Assembly (NCBI GenBank): GCA_963682175.1
Contig: OY821786.1
Coordinates: 20,389,501-20,453,500, forward strand
Direction: 5' to 3'
Origin: Triglochin maritima
Lineage: Eukaryota; Streptophyta; Magnoliopsida; Alismatales; Juncaginaceae
DNA: 64,000 bases
Part shown: positions 34,904-46,885 of the stretch, in pieces
Layout: each line of letters starts with the position of its first letter
How positions within the stretch are numbered: position 1 is the first letter of the stretch
Translations under genes and position numbers: made by a program
Notes under the pieces: model-generated
Database searches by the model: none
What the model was told of the DNA's origin: nothing
The model's input: only the letters and a program-made list of their open reading frames with translations

Positions 34904-35070
34904 TACCAATATCTGTACTATATCTATATTGTTTGCACCCTTATTGTCTTATCACGTGGGGTTTGCATCCATATACGTATCCAACTTTGTAATGAATAAG
35001 ATATACCAATATCTGTACTATATAAGTATTGTTTGCATCCTTATTGTCTTATCACGTCGGGTTCGTTTCG
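34904..35070 (+). repeat. 100-bp tandem duplication upstream of ICln
   Basis: TACCAATATCTGTACTATA begins at 34904 and again at 35004, and the match continues through GTTTGCA(C/T)CCTTATTGTCTTATCACGT. Each copy has a GATA-like TTATC followed by CACGT; the first reads CACGTGGGG, a G-box-like core. The second copy ends about 300 bases before the ICln ATG, so it may lie in the promoter. Confidence 0.7.
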
Positions 35071-35370
35071 TTAACCATGTCTTATCTGTTTTTGAGAGTC
35101 CTAAATCAAAATAAATCTCATCACGTTCGTAGCATATTTATTTCATTGAAAATGTGATTTTTTTTTTAAAAAAAGACCCAATTAATTAGTTATCAGAATG
35201 TAATTAATTAGTTATTTTTCAAAAGAAAATAAAACGGGAAATATTTTAATTCCACGTAAGCAAAACCCCATACGTAACAAACTCAAAGGTCAGTCCAAAA
35301 AAAGCTCAAACCGAAACAGAAAACGAAACGGAAACAGAGAGCTCTCCGACCTCACCACACCATTACAGTG

Positions 35371-38300
35371 ATGGCGCTGGGATTAGGGTTGGGGTTACGC
35401 CACTTCGTCGGGGAGCCGGACGTCCCACCCCGCCTCGACGCCGATCGGGACGAGGACCTCCTGCTCGTCCAACCCTCTGTCTCCGTCGCGCTTGGTGATC
35501 GACTCCCGGAACCACCTGGAACGCTCTACGTCACCACCGAGTAACCATACCGCCCCCCTACATTCACGTCTTACCTGTCTGATGTTTTTTGTTGTTGGTG
35601 ATGGAGGTTGGTTTGGTACCAGGAAGGTGGTGTGGATGGACGGTAAGGGGAAGGGTTACGCCGTCGACTTTGTGGATGTGTCACTGCACGGGGTTTCTAC
35701 CGACGCGGAGGCGTACCCGGTGCCGTGCATTTACGTGCAGGTTCGTTTGGGATCGGAATGTGGAATGCTCTTTCGGTTTGTTTTCTTATGTTTGACATAG
35801 TTTTGTGGATTTTGGGGTTGGTGAAGTGAGTTGACGTTTAGGAATCTGAAATTTGTTTGGAACGGAGTTTGGTTTGCGCGTTGTTTGTTAGGTTGGATGA
35901 TACATTACCATGTTTGGTGAGCAATTTTTTATAGTAAGGTAAGATGAATTGAGGACAGGTAGAAGTGACCAAGTATAGTTTGGAACGATACGACCAGAAT
36001 GCTGATGTTGAAGAGTATTTGTTCTTGAAATTGCTGAAGCGCATGTTTTAGTATTTACCCCAAATAAGGTGAAAGTGGGGGTAGTGTGTTTCATCATTTA
36101 GGATTTAACGGGGGTGTGTTTGGTAATAGTCAAAGAAATGTCAATTAATCTATTTGTACTACTAATTTACCTTTTTTCTTAATGATATCATTTTAAGTCT
36201 AATCATTGAACTGTTAAAAGCATGTAAACTTCTAGTTTAAACAAAACATGCAGAAAAGGTTTAGTAAAACTACTATTTGACTTGTTTTACATAAATTTGT
36301 AATCTTCTAGAAGTATCAACCTAGCCAATTCAATACATCATGTATCAAATCAATTGAAAAGAAACAAGCAAAGCTAGAGAATCTTTTGTGTATCTTATTC
36401 GCCTATGCATTCCAATTTGAAACCTGGATTGGTTAGAGATTCTTCTATTCTTATAGCTCAATATCTAAGTATTATACCAAATTATCAGTATGTGTTCTAA
36501 GATCATCTTCTACAAAGGGTATACTCTTTTAGAGCTTTTACTTATTGCTTGTGATATTCACAGAGCGAACTTACTCAATACATTCAAATATCTCAAACAT
36601 CATATGCAGTATCAATGTATTATAGCTAAAAATATCTCAAACTTCATATGCAGTATCATATCTACTATCATAGATATCGTTTTCGAATCACTACCTTTGT
36701 GGTTTCAATGAAAAAGCTACAGTAATGTGATGTGCAGCTTTTTGCTGTCCACTTGCAAATACCAAACAAATATTGTGTTTACCCTTTTCTTTAATGAAAT
36801 GTCCTTTGTTACTTCAGAAATAGTTATTTAAAGACATTTATTAATGTAGATAGAGACACCAGATGATGATGACGAGTTTGGATTTTCAGATGTAGAAAAT
36901 GACGAGTTACATGATCTATCAACAGTTTCTGAGATGAGACTTATACCATCTGATCCCAGTCAGCGTATCCTCAACTGGTTGTTGTCATTCTATTTTTGGC
37001 TCTTAACTGTTGTTACTTGATATAATCAATTTAATTGATGCTTGTGAAGTTTGTCTTATTGGTTGGGTTGGATTTTTTTTTCTGTTACATGTGATGCCTT
37101 AAACTTTTACAGGTGCAATCAATTATACCGGTATTTTCTTGAAAGTTATAGCTATCAAGTATCAACTGAAACATCTTTGTAGTTCATACAATGTTATCAT
37201 TATTTTCAAATTTTGATAGTACTATAATCACTACTAGATTTGACATTATAATCTGCATTATCTCAATTATCTGGTAACTCAATTGCATAATAAGATGATA
37301 GTAACGAATGGTATGGAAGAAGCAAGTGTCACAACAATGATTTAATTGCCAAGTTTGCAAGCAACTCTTAGATTAATTTCATGTCCTGGAGTCCTTTGCT
37401 TAATTTCTTCACTATCTTTGTGACTTTGTTATGCACTGTAAAGATGGACTCTGTGAGGCAATCACTTATGAATGTGCCTTATGTTTTGGGAAGCAATTTC
37501 ATGATTAGTCAAAGTAGACATGCAGAGCTAGAATTTGTGACATACATCTTTATTAGTCTCCCTGCATCAAAATAAATTGGTCAGGTTGATGTTTGGGGCC
37601 CTGATAGTAAGAGCTTCAGAATTGGTTAGTGTACTCTAGAATTTGAAAATAGTGATCAAAGTTAGTTGTCTCATGGAAACAAGACTTGTGCGAGCGAACT
37701 CGGGGCACCAGCCCAAGCAAAGGGCGTCATTTGTTATCCCACTCAAGCAGTTGTCACTGATTTGTTTGGATGAACTTTTGTGATTTGTCATCCTATAATT
37801 TTCTGAAAAAACCTTAGTGCATTTAGTCTCTTTCTAATCATACCAGAAAGGCATTAAGTGGCTTTGTTACTTAACTAGAAGGCCAATTCTATGACTCCCT
37901 GGTCTCCCATGATATTCTCTATCTAACTAGAAGGCCTACCATGGACCTTGTTTACCATCCAGCTGTGAAGAAATTGATAGCAATTGTTTACCTAACTATA
38001 AGGCCTACCATGGCATCCATCTTCTTGAACGTTTGGCATCCTCTCCTAGAATTTGCTTTCCTCTCTACCTTGGTATCCACCCCCCTCCTATTTTCCCATC
38101 CCAATCGCAACATGCTTCTTAAAATTTATGCTTATTTGTTTTGCTCAAAGAGCAAGCACTGTTTTACCTTGGGTCCTAAATTTAATTCTAATCAAATATT
38201 TTAAAGGGCCCTTAAGCCCTTTACAGTTTTTTAGGAGTTTAGGTCCAGGGTCTGAGAAACTTAACTCTCATGTGGTGCGAGAACAGAAGTAGGACAGAGG

Positions 38301-39942
38301 AGATAGACTGGTATTTAGGACATCTAGAGGTGCTTGATAATTTTTTTCTTCTTCAATATGACTTTGTTTGATGAGCCATGTGTTGCTGTACAACATGGGA
38401 TGCTATTGCGACAGTCAATTATTTGATTGGCAAGCATCGTATCCTGTTGTCAAATTTTCCCCGTGTCTTATAAACAATTAACTAGTTTGGTTTGTTGATG
38501 AGCTGCATGTGAAGAAATTGATAACAATTGTTTAATTTTTTAATTTTGATTGTTTAAATGGACGAGTTTAAAATATCCTGAGTGTTTGGGAACAAAATCC
38601 ATAATGGAGTGAATATTCAAACTTCTATCTTTGGATTCTTTTGAGCAAGCCCCTAGTATTTTTCTTGCTTCTTCTCTTCATTCAAATGAAATGGTTATAT
38701 TGAATTTTGTCACTCATCAATCCACATTTGCTTTATTTGTTTAGATCACATAAAATACCAATATTTTGAGTTACTTTAGTCTATAGACTGAGTTACTTAA
38801 ATCTGTTTGTCATACAATAATGCAGTTTCTTGACGCTTGGCCACTTGTACTAACTTAGTATGCTAATAATATAATGAATCTTAAGAGTGAAGTATGCATC
38901 CATTTTTCTCCATCAGTCTCGTCTCACCTAAGTCCATTTCATGCTCTGATTGATGATCACAAATTTCATATCATTGAAATGTTTTATTATGCCTACTCAT
39001 GTATCGCCTTCAAGAATCATTTATACATTCTTTCACGTTGGATCCTTAACATTGCTGGTAGTTGATGCTCTATTTAATGTATTCTGTAAATGCGCTGAGC
39101 TGAATCCTGTTCCTCACGAAGGTCAGTCTTTTTTATGGAATGGTTTCATTGATTGTTTCTGCAACAGTTGCTGAATGATTATGTTAAATGTACTTCGGTT
39201 ATTTTGTTTTTCCAGAGCTGGATGAAGTTAATTGCTGGATTTTTGGTGCCGAGCAGATGGCTGGTGATGGTATGGTAGTGCATTATCTTCATATTTTCTC
39301 CTAATATATGCAGTGACTTAATTTGTGTTTGTATTTTGGTAGGTGATTGTGATTTTGAGCGGAATTCATATGACTGGCTTGGTAATCCCATTGGCTTTTT
39401 CGACAGCGACCAGGAGATGTCTCTTATAATTCCCGAGGTATGAAGTGATGATGTCCTAATTCTTATAAAACCATTTCTAAACTGTTTTACATTTAGTGCC
39501 ATATCTAAACTATGTCAAAAATGAAATCATAAAAGTATTGAGTTCTTTTCTCAATATTAACTGGAAGGGGAGACATGTCCAGGATCGTCCTGACTTAAAA
39601 GGTTTAAGAATGTCTAGGTTTGTTGTTGAAGCTACCTCTCGGTTGGATATGCTTGACATACGGGTGGCCTGTGATTTTAATATGCATACCACATTTTTAT
39701 TTATTTATTTATGGTCTTTGCAAAGTAAACTACAAATCGTGCAATAAATTCCACCTCCAGATAATGTTAACCTCATGCGGCAATTTCTTGAGTGTGGTAC
39801 CTTTGCACTGTTATGGATTGTGCTGCATATTTAATTGTTCATTTTTCCTAATATATTTTGCTACACTTAGTTGCAGCATCAAATCAAGGACCAACAGTTT
39901 GAGGATGCAGAGAAAACTGAGTTCGAGACTCCCGTTGAGTGA
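35371..39942 (+). CDS. ICLN: ICln / chloride conductance regulatory protein homologue (methylosome subunit), 7 exons
   Basis: Exons are 35371-35540, 35623-35740, 36850-36964, 39062-39121, 39216-39269, 39343-39437 and 39877-39942, all with GT...AG introns. They total 226 codons with the stop (225 aa), matching the usual length of plant ICln. The product starts MALGLGLGLRHF. It shows the PH-like domain pattern GDRLPEPPGTLYVTTE, then KGKGYAVDF and AEAYPVPCIYVQ, an acidic loop (ETPDDDDEFGF), then SEMRLIPSDPSQ, CKCAELNPVP and a C-terminal IKDQQFEDAE. In animals ICln holds Sm proteins and brings them to the PRMT5 arginine methyltransferase during snRNP assembly; a like role is inferred here. The intron after exon 3 is 2.1 kb and A/T-rich. 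The frame is unbroken, so the gene is probably functional. Confidence 0.93.
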
Positions 39943-40824
39943 GAGATGTGCTCGTCAAGTATCAATCACCTGATAGTTATGTTGGAGTATACTTCAGCTC
40001 CAGTCTCACATGTATAGGTTTAGTAGGTTTCTCATGTAGGCCATAACTAGCTTCAGTAGAGGACGTGATATTGCTTGTGATATTAATCATTCTGCAGTAT
40101 AGAGAAGTTGGTTGATGTTCCCAACAAAATTATCAAAAAACACACAGCAAGTGAATGTTTTCGTGGTGGGAAATAATGAGAAGTAAACTGAATCCTGTTT
40201 TAAAAGAGACCGTCATCTTTTTATTTGTTAATGATTGGGGGCTTTGAGATGTACTCGACGTGTTTGGAGTTCCTTGCTCAGAGTGATATGGCTATTTGTT
40301 AATGATTCGGAATATTTTAATAATGCATGATTAAAATTGTCAATCGTGAAATTTAAATTAGTACACGCATGAGTAACTCATGGAAATGATGGAATTTGAT
40401 TGACTTGTAACAGCAAGCTAGGTTAAGTGCTAATTCTAGCGATCTACAGTACTACACCTTGAACTAAATCACATAATGGATGCCGTGGATGTGCCCGAGG
40501 CACAATCTTAGAATAGCCTATAACAAATTTGGAACGAGCAATAAGTTGAGCTAACTCAATTGGTTACCTTATGGTTGCAGATTCGACCAGTTAAAACAAA
40601 ACGACTCGTATCTTCTGGCCACGTTTATTACGTTTTATTTGTTGTTTAGAATAGTAGAACATATTGAAAGGCAAACACAATCTTGTAAGAACCGTAGGTT
40701 CCGTTGTGGTGGGATTGGTTTTGGTTTGGTTTTTTTTGCATGTTACTATAGTTTGATCGAAAAGAAAAATGATACGTGGAAAAATGATTTGTGTTTTTCT
40801 TCCACTTCAATATATATTCTGCTC
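39943..40824. other. ICln 3' flank, no gene recognised
   Basis: The 3' untranslated region presumably ends within the first ~250 bases. No canonical AATAAA was found near the stop. The rest is A/T-rich with short chance open frames. Confidence 0.4.
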
Positions 40825-41005
40825 CATGGTTACTGTGTAATTTTTCCACGTCAACATATATTTGGCTCGACGGTTACTGTGCAAGCGACGTGGTATGTGT
40901 ACGTAACAGATACTTTTCAAATGACGATTACTGTGCAGATAATGGAGCCCATCCCGTCCCGGGATAATGGTGATGTCTTTGAGATCTCGCAAATTTTTTT
41001 TTGAA
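40825..41005 (+). repeat. Leader/terminal-like repeat shared with 59838-59925
   Basis: GGTTACTGTG occurs at 40827 and 40872, with GATTACTGTG at 40926. The phrase CGTCC(C/T)GGGAT followed by GATGTCTTTGA is shared with 59872-59898. In both places it precedes a coding block of the large Mutator-type unit (41090 and 60293), so it may be a duplicated 5' leader or a terminal repeat piece. Confidence 0.45.
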
Positions 41006-41089
41006 CTTGATTTGCCTCGTTAAGTTGATATTTCTTCCCTTAGTTCTCCCCTAAGACCTCCCTAATTTTCCTTCTTCATCCATCTTCCC

Positions 41090-42712
41090 ATGGAAATTGT
41101 TCCTCACTTTCATCAGCAGAATGATAGAGAGACATGTTCTTCTTGTACGCCATACGTAGGAATGAACTTCAAATCATTCGTGGAGATTCATGATTTTTAC
41201 ACATCCTTTGCGGATTTGAATGATTTCAGCATGAAAATTAGACATTCTCACTATGTGCATGATGTTATTAACAGGTGCACGTTGACCTATTCAAAGGAGG
41301 GTGCTCCCCCCAACCAGGGTCAGGGTGAAGTCCATTCACGCCTTTCTAAGACGATGCAAGCGTTTGTTGCTGAAGCTGGCGGTCATGCAAATGTCACGCT
41401 CATTGATAGAGACGTAAGGTATTGAAAATGTCAGAAGTTGATTGCAATTGTTGTTATGGAATGAGTTCACTGTGGAAATGTTATGTAAATGCTCTGGAAT
41501 GATTCTGGATTATGTATGGTTTCTGGGAATGTTATGTAAATGCTCTGGAATGACTTTGGACAATGTATCCCGTTATGCAATTGTTTCGTGGACGCTGTGC
41601 GTGTATTCTTTAAATGTTCTGGTATGGATCTATAATGACTATGGACTTTTTAGTGTCATTCCAGAGTCATTCCCGAGTGAATTTTCCACAAATGTCGATG
41701 AAAACGACCCTGAAAATGTTGACGTGTGTGCAAAATGATGTTTTTGGCCAATGAAAATGAGTATGGTCTGACTCTGTAATGAGTCTGGAATGACCCTGGA
41801 TGTTGTATGGTCGTCTGAACGTTAATTTGCATGTGATCCAGAGTCATTCCAGGGTGATTCCAGACCTCTTCCAGATTTACTTCATTCATTTTTTTGTCTC
41901 GAAATCACCTTGAAATTTTATAGACTTCTTCTGGAATATGTCTGGTCGAGCCATTGTTTCATATGTATGTTGTCCATAGTTTGTCCAGAATCATTCCACG
42001 ATTTACCCAAAATCATCTTATATGTGTTTTGACGCGCTAATGCCTGGTTTTTATACATATCACATAAATGTTTTGAACGAACTTTGTAACAAGCTTGGAC
42101 CGGGAGATGCACAAGCTCTGCAGAACCATTTCATCAAGATGCAGTCTTTGGAGCCAAATTTCTTTTATGTTATGGATCTAGACGACGATGGTCGTTTGAG
42201 AAACGTTTTCTGAGCCGATTCTCGTTCTCGTGTAGCCTATGATTATTTTGGAGATGCTATCTGTTTCGACACGACATATCTTACTAACAAATATGATATG
42301 CCATTTGCTCCATTTGTTGATGGGAACCACCATTTTGAATCTGTTCTTCTAGGTCGTGCGTTATTGGCATGCGAGACCACCGATAATTATATTTAGTTGT
42401 TTAAGACATGTCTTACTTGCATGGGTGGTATGTAATTTATTCACTCATAGGGACCCCCACCACCCATCATAACCAATAAGTTTCAAGCCATTACGAGCAT
42501 TGTTCGTAATGTCTTTCTAGATCCGAGGCATAGATTTTGTATCTGGCACATCATGAACAAAGCTCCTTTCAAGCTACCTGTGCCCAACAAATCACTACTT
42601 CTATCTTGATTGAAGGAGTTGGTTTATGATACAGATGATGCTTCTGTATTTGAGACAAGATGGATGGAGTTCATTGAAGAATTTTCCTTACATAATAATT
42701 CTTGGTTGCAAT
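41090..42712 (+). pseudogene. FAR1/FRS-like (Mutator-derived) transposase, 5' part
   Basis: 41090-41425 encodes the FAR1 DNA-binding domain (YVGMNFKSFVEIHDFY ... FSMKIRHSHYV). 42010-42712 encodes the MULE-type transposase core: GDAQALQNHFIKMQ, PNFFYVMDLDDDGRLRNVF, FDTTYLTNKYDMPFAPFV and LDPRHRFCIWHIMNKAP. In-frame stops (for example after RLRNVF and in the LFKTCL stretch) and small frame changes break it. The two parts are separated by a degenerate repeat block at 41440-42010, possibly an expanded intron. At 42713 the gene is cut by a 12.9-kb retroelement and resumes at 55621. FRS proteins in plants are domesticated transcription factors, but this copy looks like a transposon gene. Confidence 0.85.
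41440..42010 (+). repeat. Degenerate repeat block A (CTCTGGAATGA type)
   Basis: Phrases such as TCTGGAATGACTTTGGACAAT recur, including a near-copy of 45 bp at 41475 and 41528. Around 41655-41690 and 41825-41880 the same motif occurs on the opposite strand (CCAGAGTCATTCC), so parts can fold back. The same motif family fills 58960-59680 and 63060-64000. Confidence 0.7.
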
Positions 42713-44258
42713 TGATTGACATCATTTCATGCTCATATTTGTATCTTATATCCATTATCTTACACCTAAGAAATACTACATGACGAGTTTTATGTTTAAA
42801 TTTCAGAAATAAAGAGGTTTGAAGAGAAGAGCCATGAAAGGACCCAAAAGCAGGAAAAAAGACTTAATTGTGAGACCTGGGGACTAAGATGCAAGGGAGA
42901 AGGACCTGAACGTAAGACCGAATGACCTAAGAGCAAAACAGGAAACTCCACACCATAATGGGGAGTATTTTGGCAATTCGATTCGGGTCGGAGATCCAAC
43001 AAGCAAAGTCGATGCATCCAAGACCAACAAATATACCAAGAAAAGCCCAAAACAAATTTCAACGTGATCTGGATCCTGTAGACCGCCAATTGACGGTCCG
43101 GATCTTCCTGGATCCGCTCAAACTTCTGGAACGCGTGTATTAAAGGATGTTTAGTCTATTTTTGGTATTGGTTTAGTCCCACATCGGGGGATTGTCCCGG
43201 TTTACCTTTTTCTATGACTATAAATAGAACTCTCCCTCCTCTCATGTATCCATCTCTCGCTTTGGTGGCCATCTTCCCTACTAAGAGTGAAGCCTTGAAG
43301 CAAAACTCTGGTGGAGGAATGACTACTTGTAATTGAGTGAGTTCATAATAGATGTTTTCCTTTAATTGTGTTGTTTCTCTCTTTGGTTAATTTCCTTTAA
43401 TGTGCTTGCTTTGATGTTTGTTTTGTTTTATGTCAGTTCAGCTTCTTTAATATTTCTTGCTTGATTAGTGTAGTTTCATTTCAGTATAATGCTTCATTTT
43501 GTTAATGTAGTTAGTGTAATGAGTAGTGAGTAGTTCCACCCCCATTTGGGGGGTGAAGAAATATGTGATATGATAATGTAGTGTATTAGGTGTGTGTTAT
43601 CTTAATCCCTTGAGCCTTATATGATTTCCATAACCATCTAATGAGATTTCACTCTTATCTTTGATAGGCTAATGCTCTTGAATGAAGCTTAGCTTATGCT
43701 TAGATTAGTGGACCTATTTTATGGGGAATGATAAGGTGAGGATATGGATGGAATTAATATTGGAAACACAAATTGTAGTGTATGTACTCTTGTTGCCTTT
43801 ACCTTGGTTAATGTCTTGTATGTTTTAATGATATGTGTTATCTTAATTCATGTGGAGGCATAGTAGGGTCTAGTCTTTATACATGAGTTCATTTAGCTTC
43901 ATTCCAATTATTGTCTTGTATGTTTTAATGATGTAGTCTTATCTTAATTCATGTGGAGGCAAAGTTGGATTTAGTTTTATGATTTCATGCACTACATGTT
44001 GTGAGGAGCATAATTGAACACACACACACATTTTTATATTCACATTATTTTTCTACCCCCTATGGGGTTTAGTTTTTATTGCTTATCTTTCATTTCCTTT
44101 TGCATTCTAGTGTAGTTAGTGTAATCAATATTTCTCTCCTTTCTTTACCACTCGCCTTCGCACAAACCAAACGTCGACACACCTCCTAGTGGACGACCCG
44201 TATTTGCCACCGCTTCAACATGGCCGTGCACTTGCGGTTTAAATAAAACGATCAATCA
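42713..44258 (+). repeat. 5' LTR of the Athila-like element (1546 bp)
   Basis: It carries the palindrome ACCGCCAATTGACGGT (about 43081-43096), CGGGGGATTGTCCCGG (43185-43200), TATAAATA (43219-43226) and the 3' block CCCGTATTTGCCACCGCTTC ahead of CGTGCACTTGCGG. By hand comparison it differs from the 3' LTR at roughly 3-4% of bases. Confidence 0.9.
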
Positions 44259-44264
44259 AGTTTT

Positions 44265-44282
44265 TGGCGCCGTTGCCGGGGA
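44265..44282 (+). other. Primer-binding site, Athila/Ogre type
   Basis: TGGCGCCGTTGCCGGGGA lies six bases after the 5' LTR. This primer site, attributed to tRNA-Asp, is typical of Athila and Ogre/Tat elements. Confidence 0.85.
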
Positions 44283-44860
44283 GGTGCTCTGTCCAGACCT
44301 TGGTTCGGACGATTCGAGTGGTTTTTAATTTTTTATTTTCAGTTTTTCTTAGTTTCAGGGATCCTAGAGCTCACGGGGAGGCTACTGGAGGAGTTGGAGC
44401 ACCTAAGCATCAACAGGGGCCGCCAATCCACGGTCTGAGACCGCCAATTGGTGGCCTGGTGAGCGTGTCTTGCTCTCAATTTTCTTCTGGTAGTTGATTC
44501 TTTCATTTTCGTCATCTGGGAGCACTATTTTGCATGCTGTGACTTCTAGTTTGCTCCCAGATCATTAAACCAATCCCAATTAATCAACTTGGTCTTAAAA
44601 TCCAAAGCAAATGATTAGACATTCTTATTTGTTTAGGTCACGCATCATGAACTTGATTTAGGCATATAGTCATCTTGTCTTTTAGCTTTATCTTCAGTTG
44701 GTGAGCGCTGACGTGAGGTACGCATTTCCTACACTCATTCATGCATCTTGTATGCCCATGCATTAGTTAGTAGGAATTACATCATGACAAGAGTGAGTTG
44801 AGCGTTTTGATTGGAGTGATTGATTGCTAGATCTAGGATGAAAACACTACTAAGGAGGGG
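44283..44860 (+). other. Leader of the Athila-like element
   Basis: This is untranslated sequence between primer site and gag. It includes two more degenerate GACCGCCAAT palindrome copies near 44416-44460. No gene is seen. Confidence 0.5.
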
Positions 44861-46396
44861 TGATTGATTCGTTTTATATTAAACCGCAAGTGAACGGCCG
44901 CGTTGAAGCGGTGACAAATACGGGTCGATCCACAGGGACGTGTGTCGACTTTTGGTTTGTGCGAAGGCGAATGGTAAAGAAAGGAGAGAAAGGTTGGTTA
45001 CACTAAACTACACTAAGATGCAAAAGGAAATGAAGATAAGTAATAAAACTAAACCCCATAGGGGGTAGAGAAATAATGCGAATATAAAGATGTGTGTGTG
45101 TGTGTGTGTGTGTTCAATTATGCTCCTCACAACATGTAGTGCATGAAATCATAAAACTAAATTCAACTTTGCCTCCACATGAAATAAGATAAGACTACAT
45201 CATTAAAACATACAAGACAATAATTGGAATGATGCTAAATAAACTCATGTATAAAGACTAGACCTTACTATGCCTCCACATGATTTAAGATAAGACTATA
45301 TCATTAAAACATACAAGACATTAACCAAGGCCAAGGCAACAAGAGCACATACACTACAAGTCATGTTTCCTATATTAATTCCATCCTTATCCTTACCTCA
45401 TGATTCCCCATAAAATAGGTCCACTAGTCTAAGCATATGCTAAGCTTCATTCAAGAGCATTAACATATCAAAGACAAGTGTGAAATCCCATTAGATGGTT
45501 ATGGATATCATATAAGGCTCAAAGGATTAAGATAACACACACTACTACATTACATAATCATATCACATATTTCTCCACCCCCAAATGGAGATGGAACTAC
45601 TCACTAATCATTACACTACCTACATTAACAAAATCAAAAATATTATATTGAAAGGAAATTTAACTAAGCGAGAAAGGAGTATTAAATAAGCTTAAAAGGA
45701 AAGGAAAGACTAAACAAGTATGCACAAATTAAAAGACAAGATTAAAAGAAACTAGAACAATTATTTTATTAACAATGACTCACATTGAAGGTAGCATTCT
45801 TCTCCACCTTGAGTTTTGCTTCAAGGCTTACTCCTTAGTAGAGAGAATGCCACCAAGCAATGGGTAGTTTACAATAGAAGGTGAAGAGTTCTATTTATAG
45901 CCAAACAAAAAGGCAATCCGGGACAATCCCCCGATGTAGGACTAAACAAATATCAGACATGGACTAAATACACACTAATACGCGACCCACCAAATTCTTA
46001 GCGGATTTGGGCCAAAACAGACCGCCAATTAGCGGTCCAGATCACGCTGAATTTTATTCTGGGCTTTGTTGGATGTCTTTTTTGGTCTTTGATGCATCCA
46101 CTTCACTTGTTGGAGCTCCGACCTGAATAGAATTGCCAAAATACTCCCCATGATGGTGTGGAGTTTTCTATTTTGCTCTTTGGTCCTTCGGTCTTACGTT
46201 CAGGTCCTCTCCCTTGCATCTTAGTCCCCAGGTTTCACAATTAAGTCCTTTTTCCCTGCTTTTGGGTCCTTTCATGCTTCATCTCTTCAAACCTATTTAT
46301 TTCTGAAATTCAAACATAAAACTCGTCACGTAGCATTGCTTAGGTGTAAGATAATGGATATAAGATACAAATATAAGCATGAAATGATGTCAATCA
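44861..46396 (-). mobile_element. Antisense solo LTR of the Athila-like family (target duplication AGGGG)
   Basis: It is the reverse complement of the 5' LTR: starts TGATTGATTCG and ends GATGTCAATCA. AGGGG at 44856-44860 and 46397-46401 is a perfect 5-bp duplication. A (TG)n run lies at about 45092-45112. The TATA box is TATTTATA at 45892-45899, read on the minus strand. Confidence 0.93.
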
Positions 46397-46885
46397 AGGG
46401 GCTGTCCCATAAAAGATAAGGTGGGGGATTTCATCACCCTTTCCTTGGCCCCAAAAATCACTCTTAATCAAGCCTTAACTAAAAGCAAGTAGACATTGGC
46501 CCTAAGATTTTGGACGCACTAGGAGAGTAATCTAGTTGAGACCGCCATGGCCTGATCGGCGTTGCCTACCTTGTCGATAGTAGGAGGTACTGGATCTCCG
46601 GATCTGGTATCACTTGCTGGGCATTGTGGTCCTCGTTGTAGGGAGGTGAGGCATGTCGAGGCTAGTGACCTCGAAGTTAGGCTTCGTCTAGCCTAAGGAC
46701 CCATAACCTTAAGTTGTTTGAGCCGTGCTTGCTAGTTTGGCTTCTACCTGACCCCATTACCAACATTAGATCTAAGGATTCTTCCCTCCTCATCTGAGTC
46801 CTCTCCTCTTCTATTCTCTACGAGTAGTCTCCTCCTCTGAGTACACCTTCTGGTGTGTATTTTTTAGAGTCGAGTCGAGCATTTT
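46397..46885 (+). other. Leader sequence upstream of gag
   Basis: This continues the leader after the nested LTR. It holds only short open frames and no motif I recognise. Confidence 0.45.

Noticed and set aside
35492..35800. Open frame of 102 codons overlapping ICln exons 1-2
   Set aside because: It reads through the first intron. The spliced ICln model explains the region with matching phases and family residues.
41090..42712. FRS-like gene as a functional host transcription factor
   Set aside because: In-frame stops, frame changes, the satellite-like block and two retroelement insertions make it a transposon relic, although its domains are clear.
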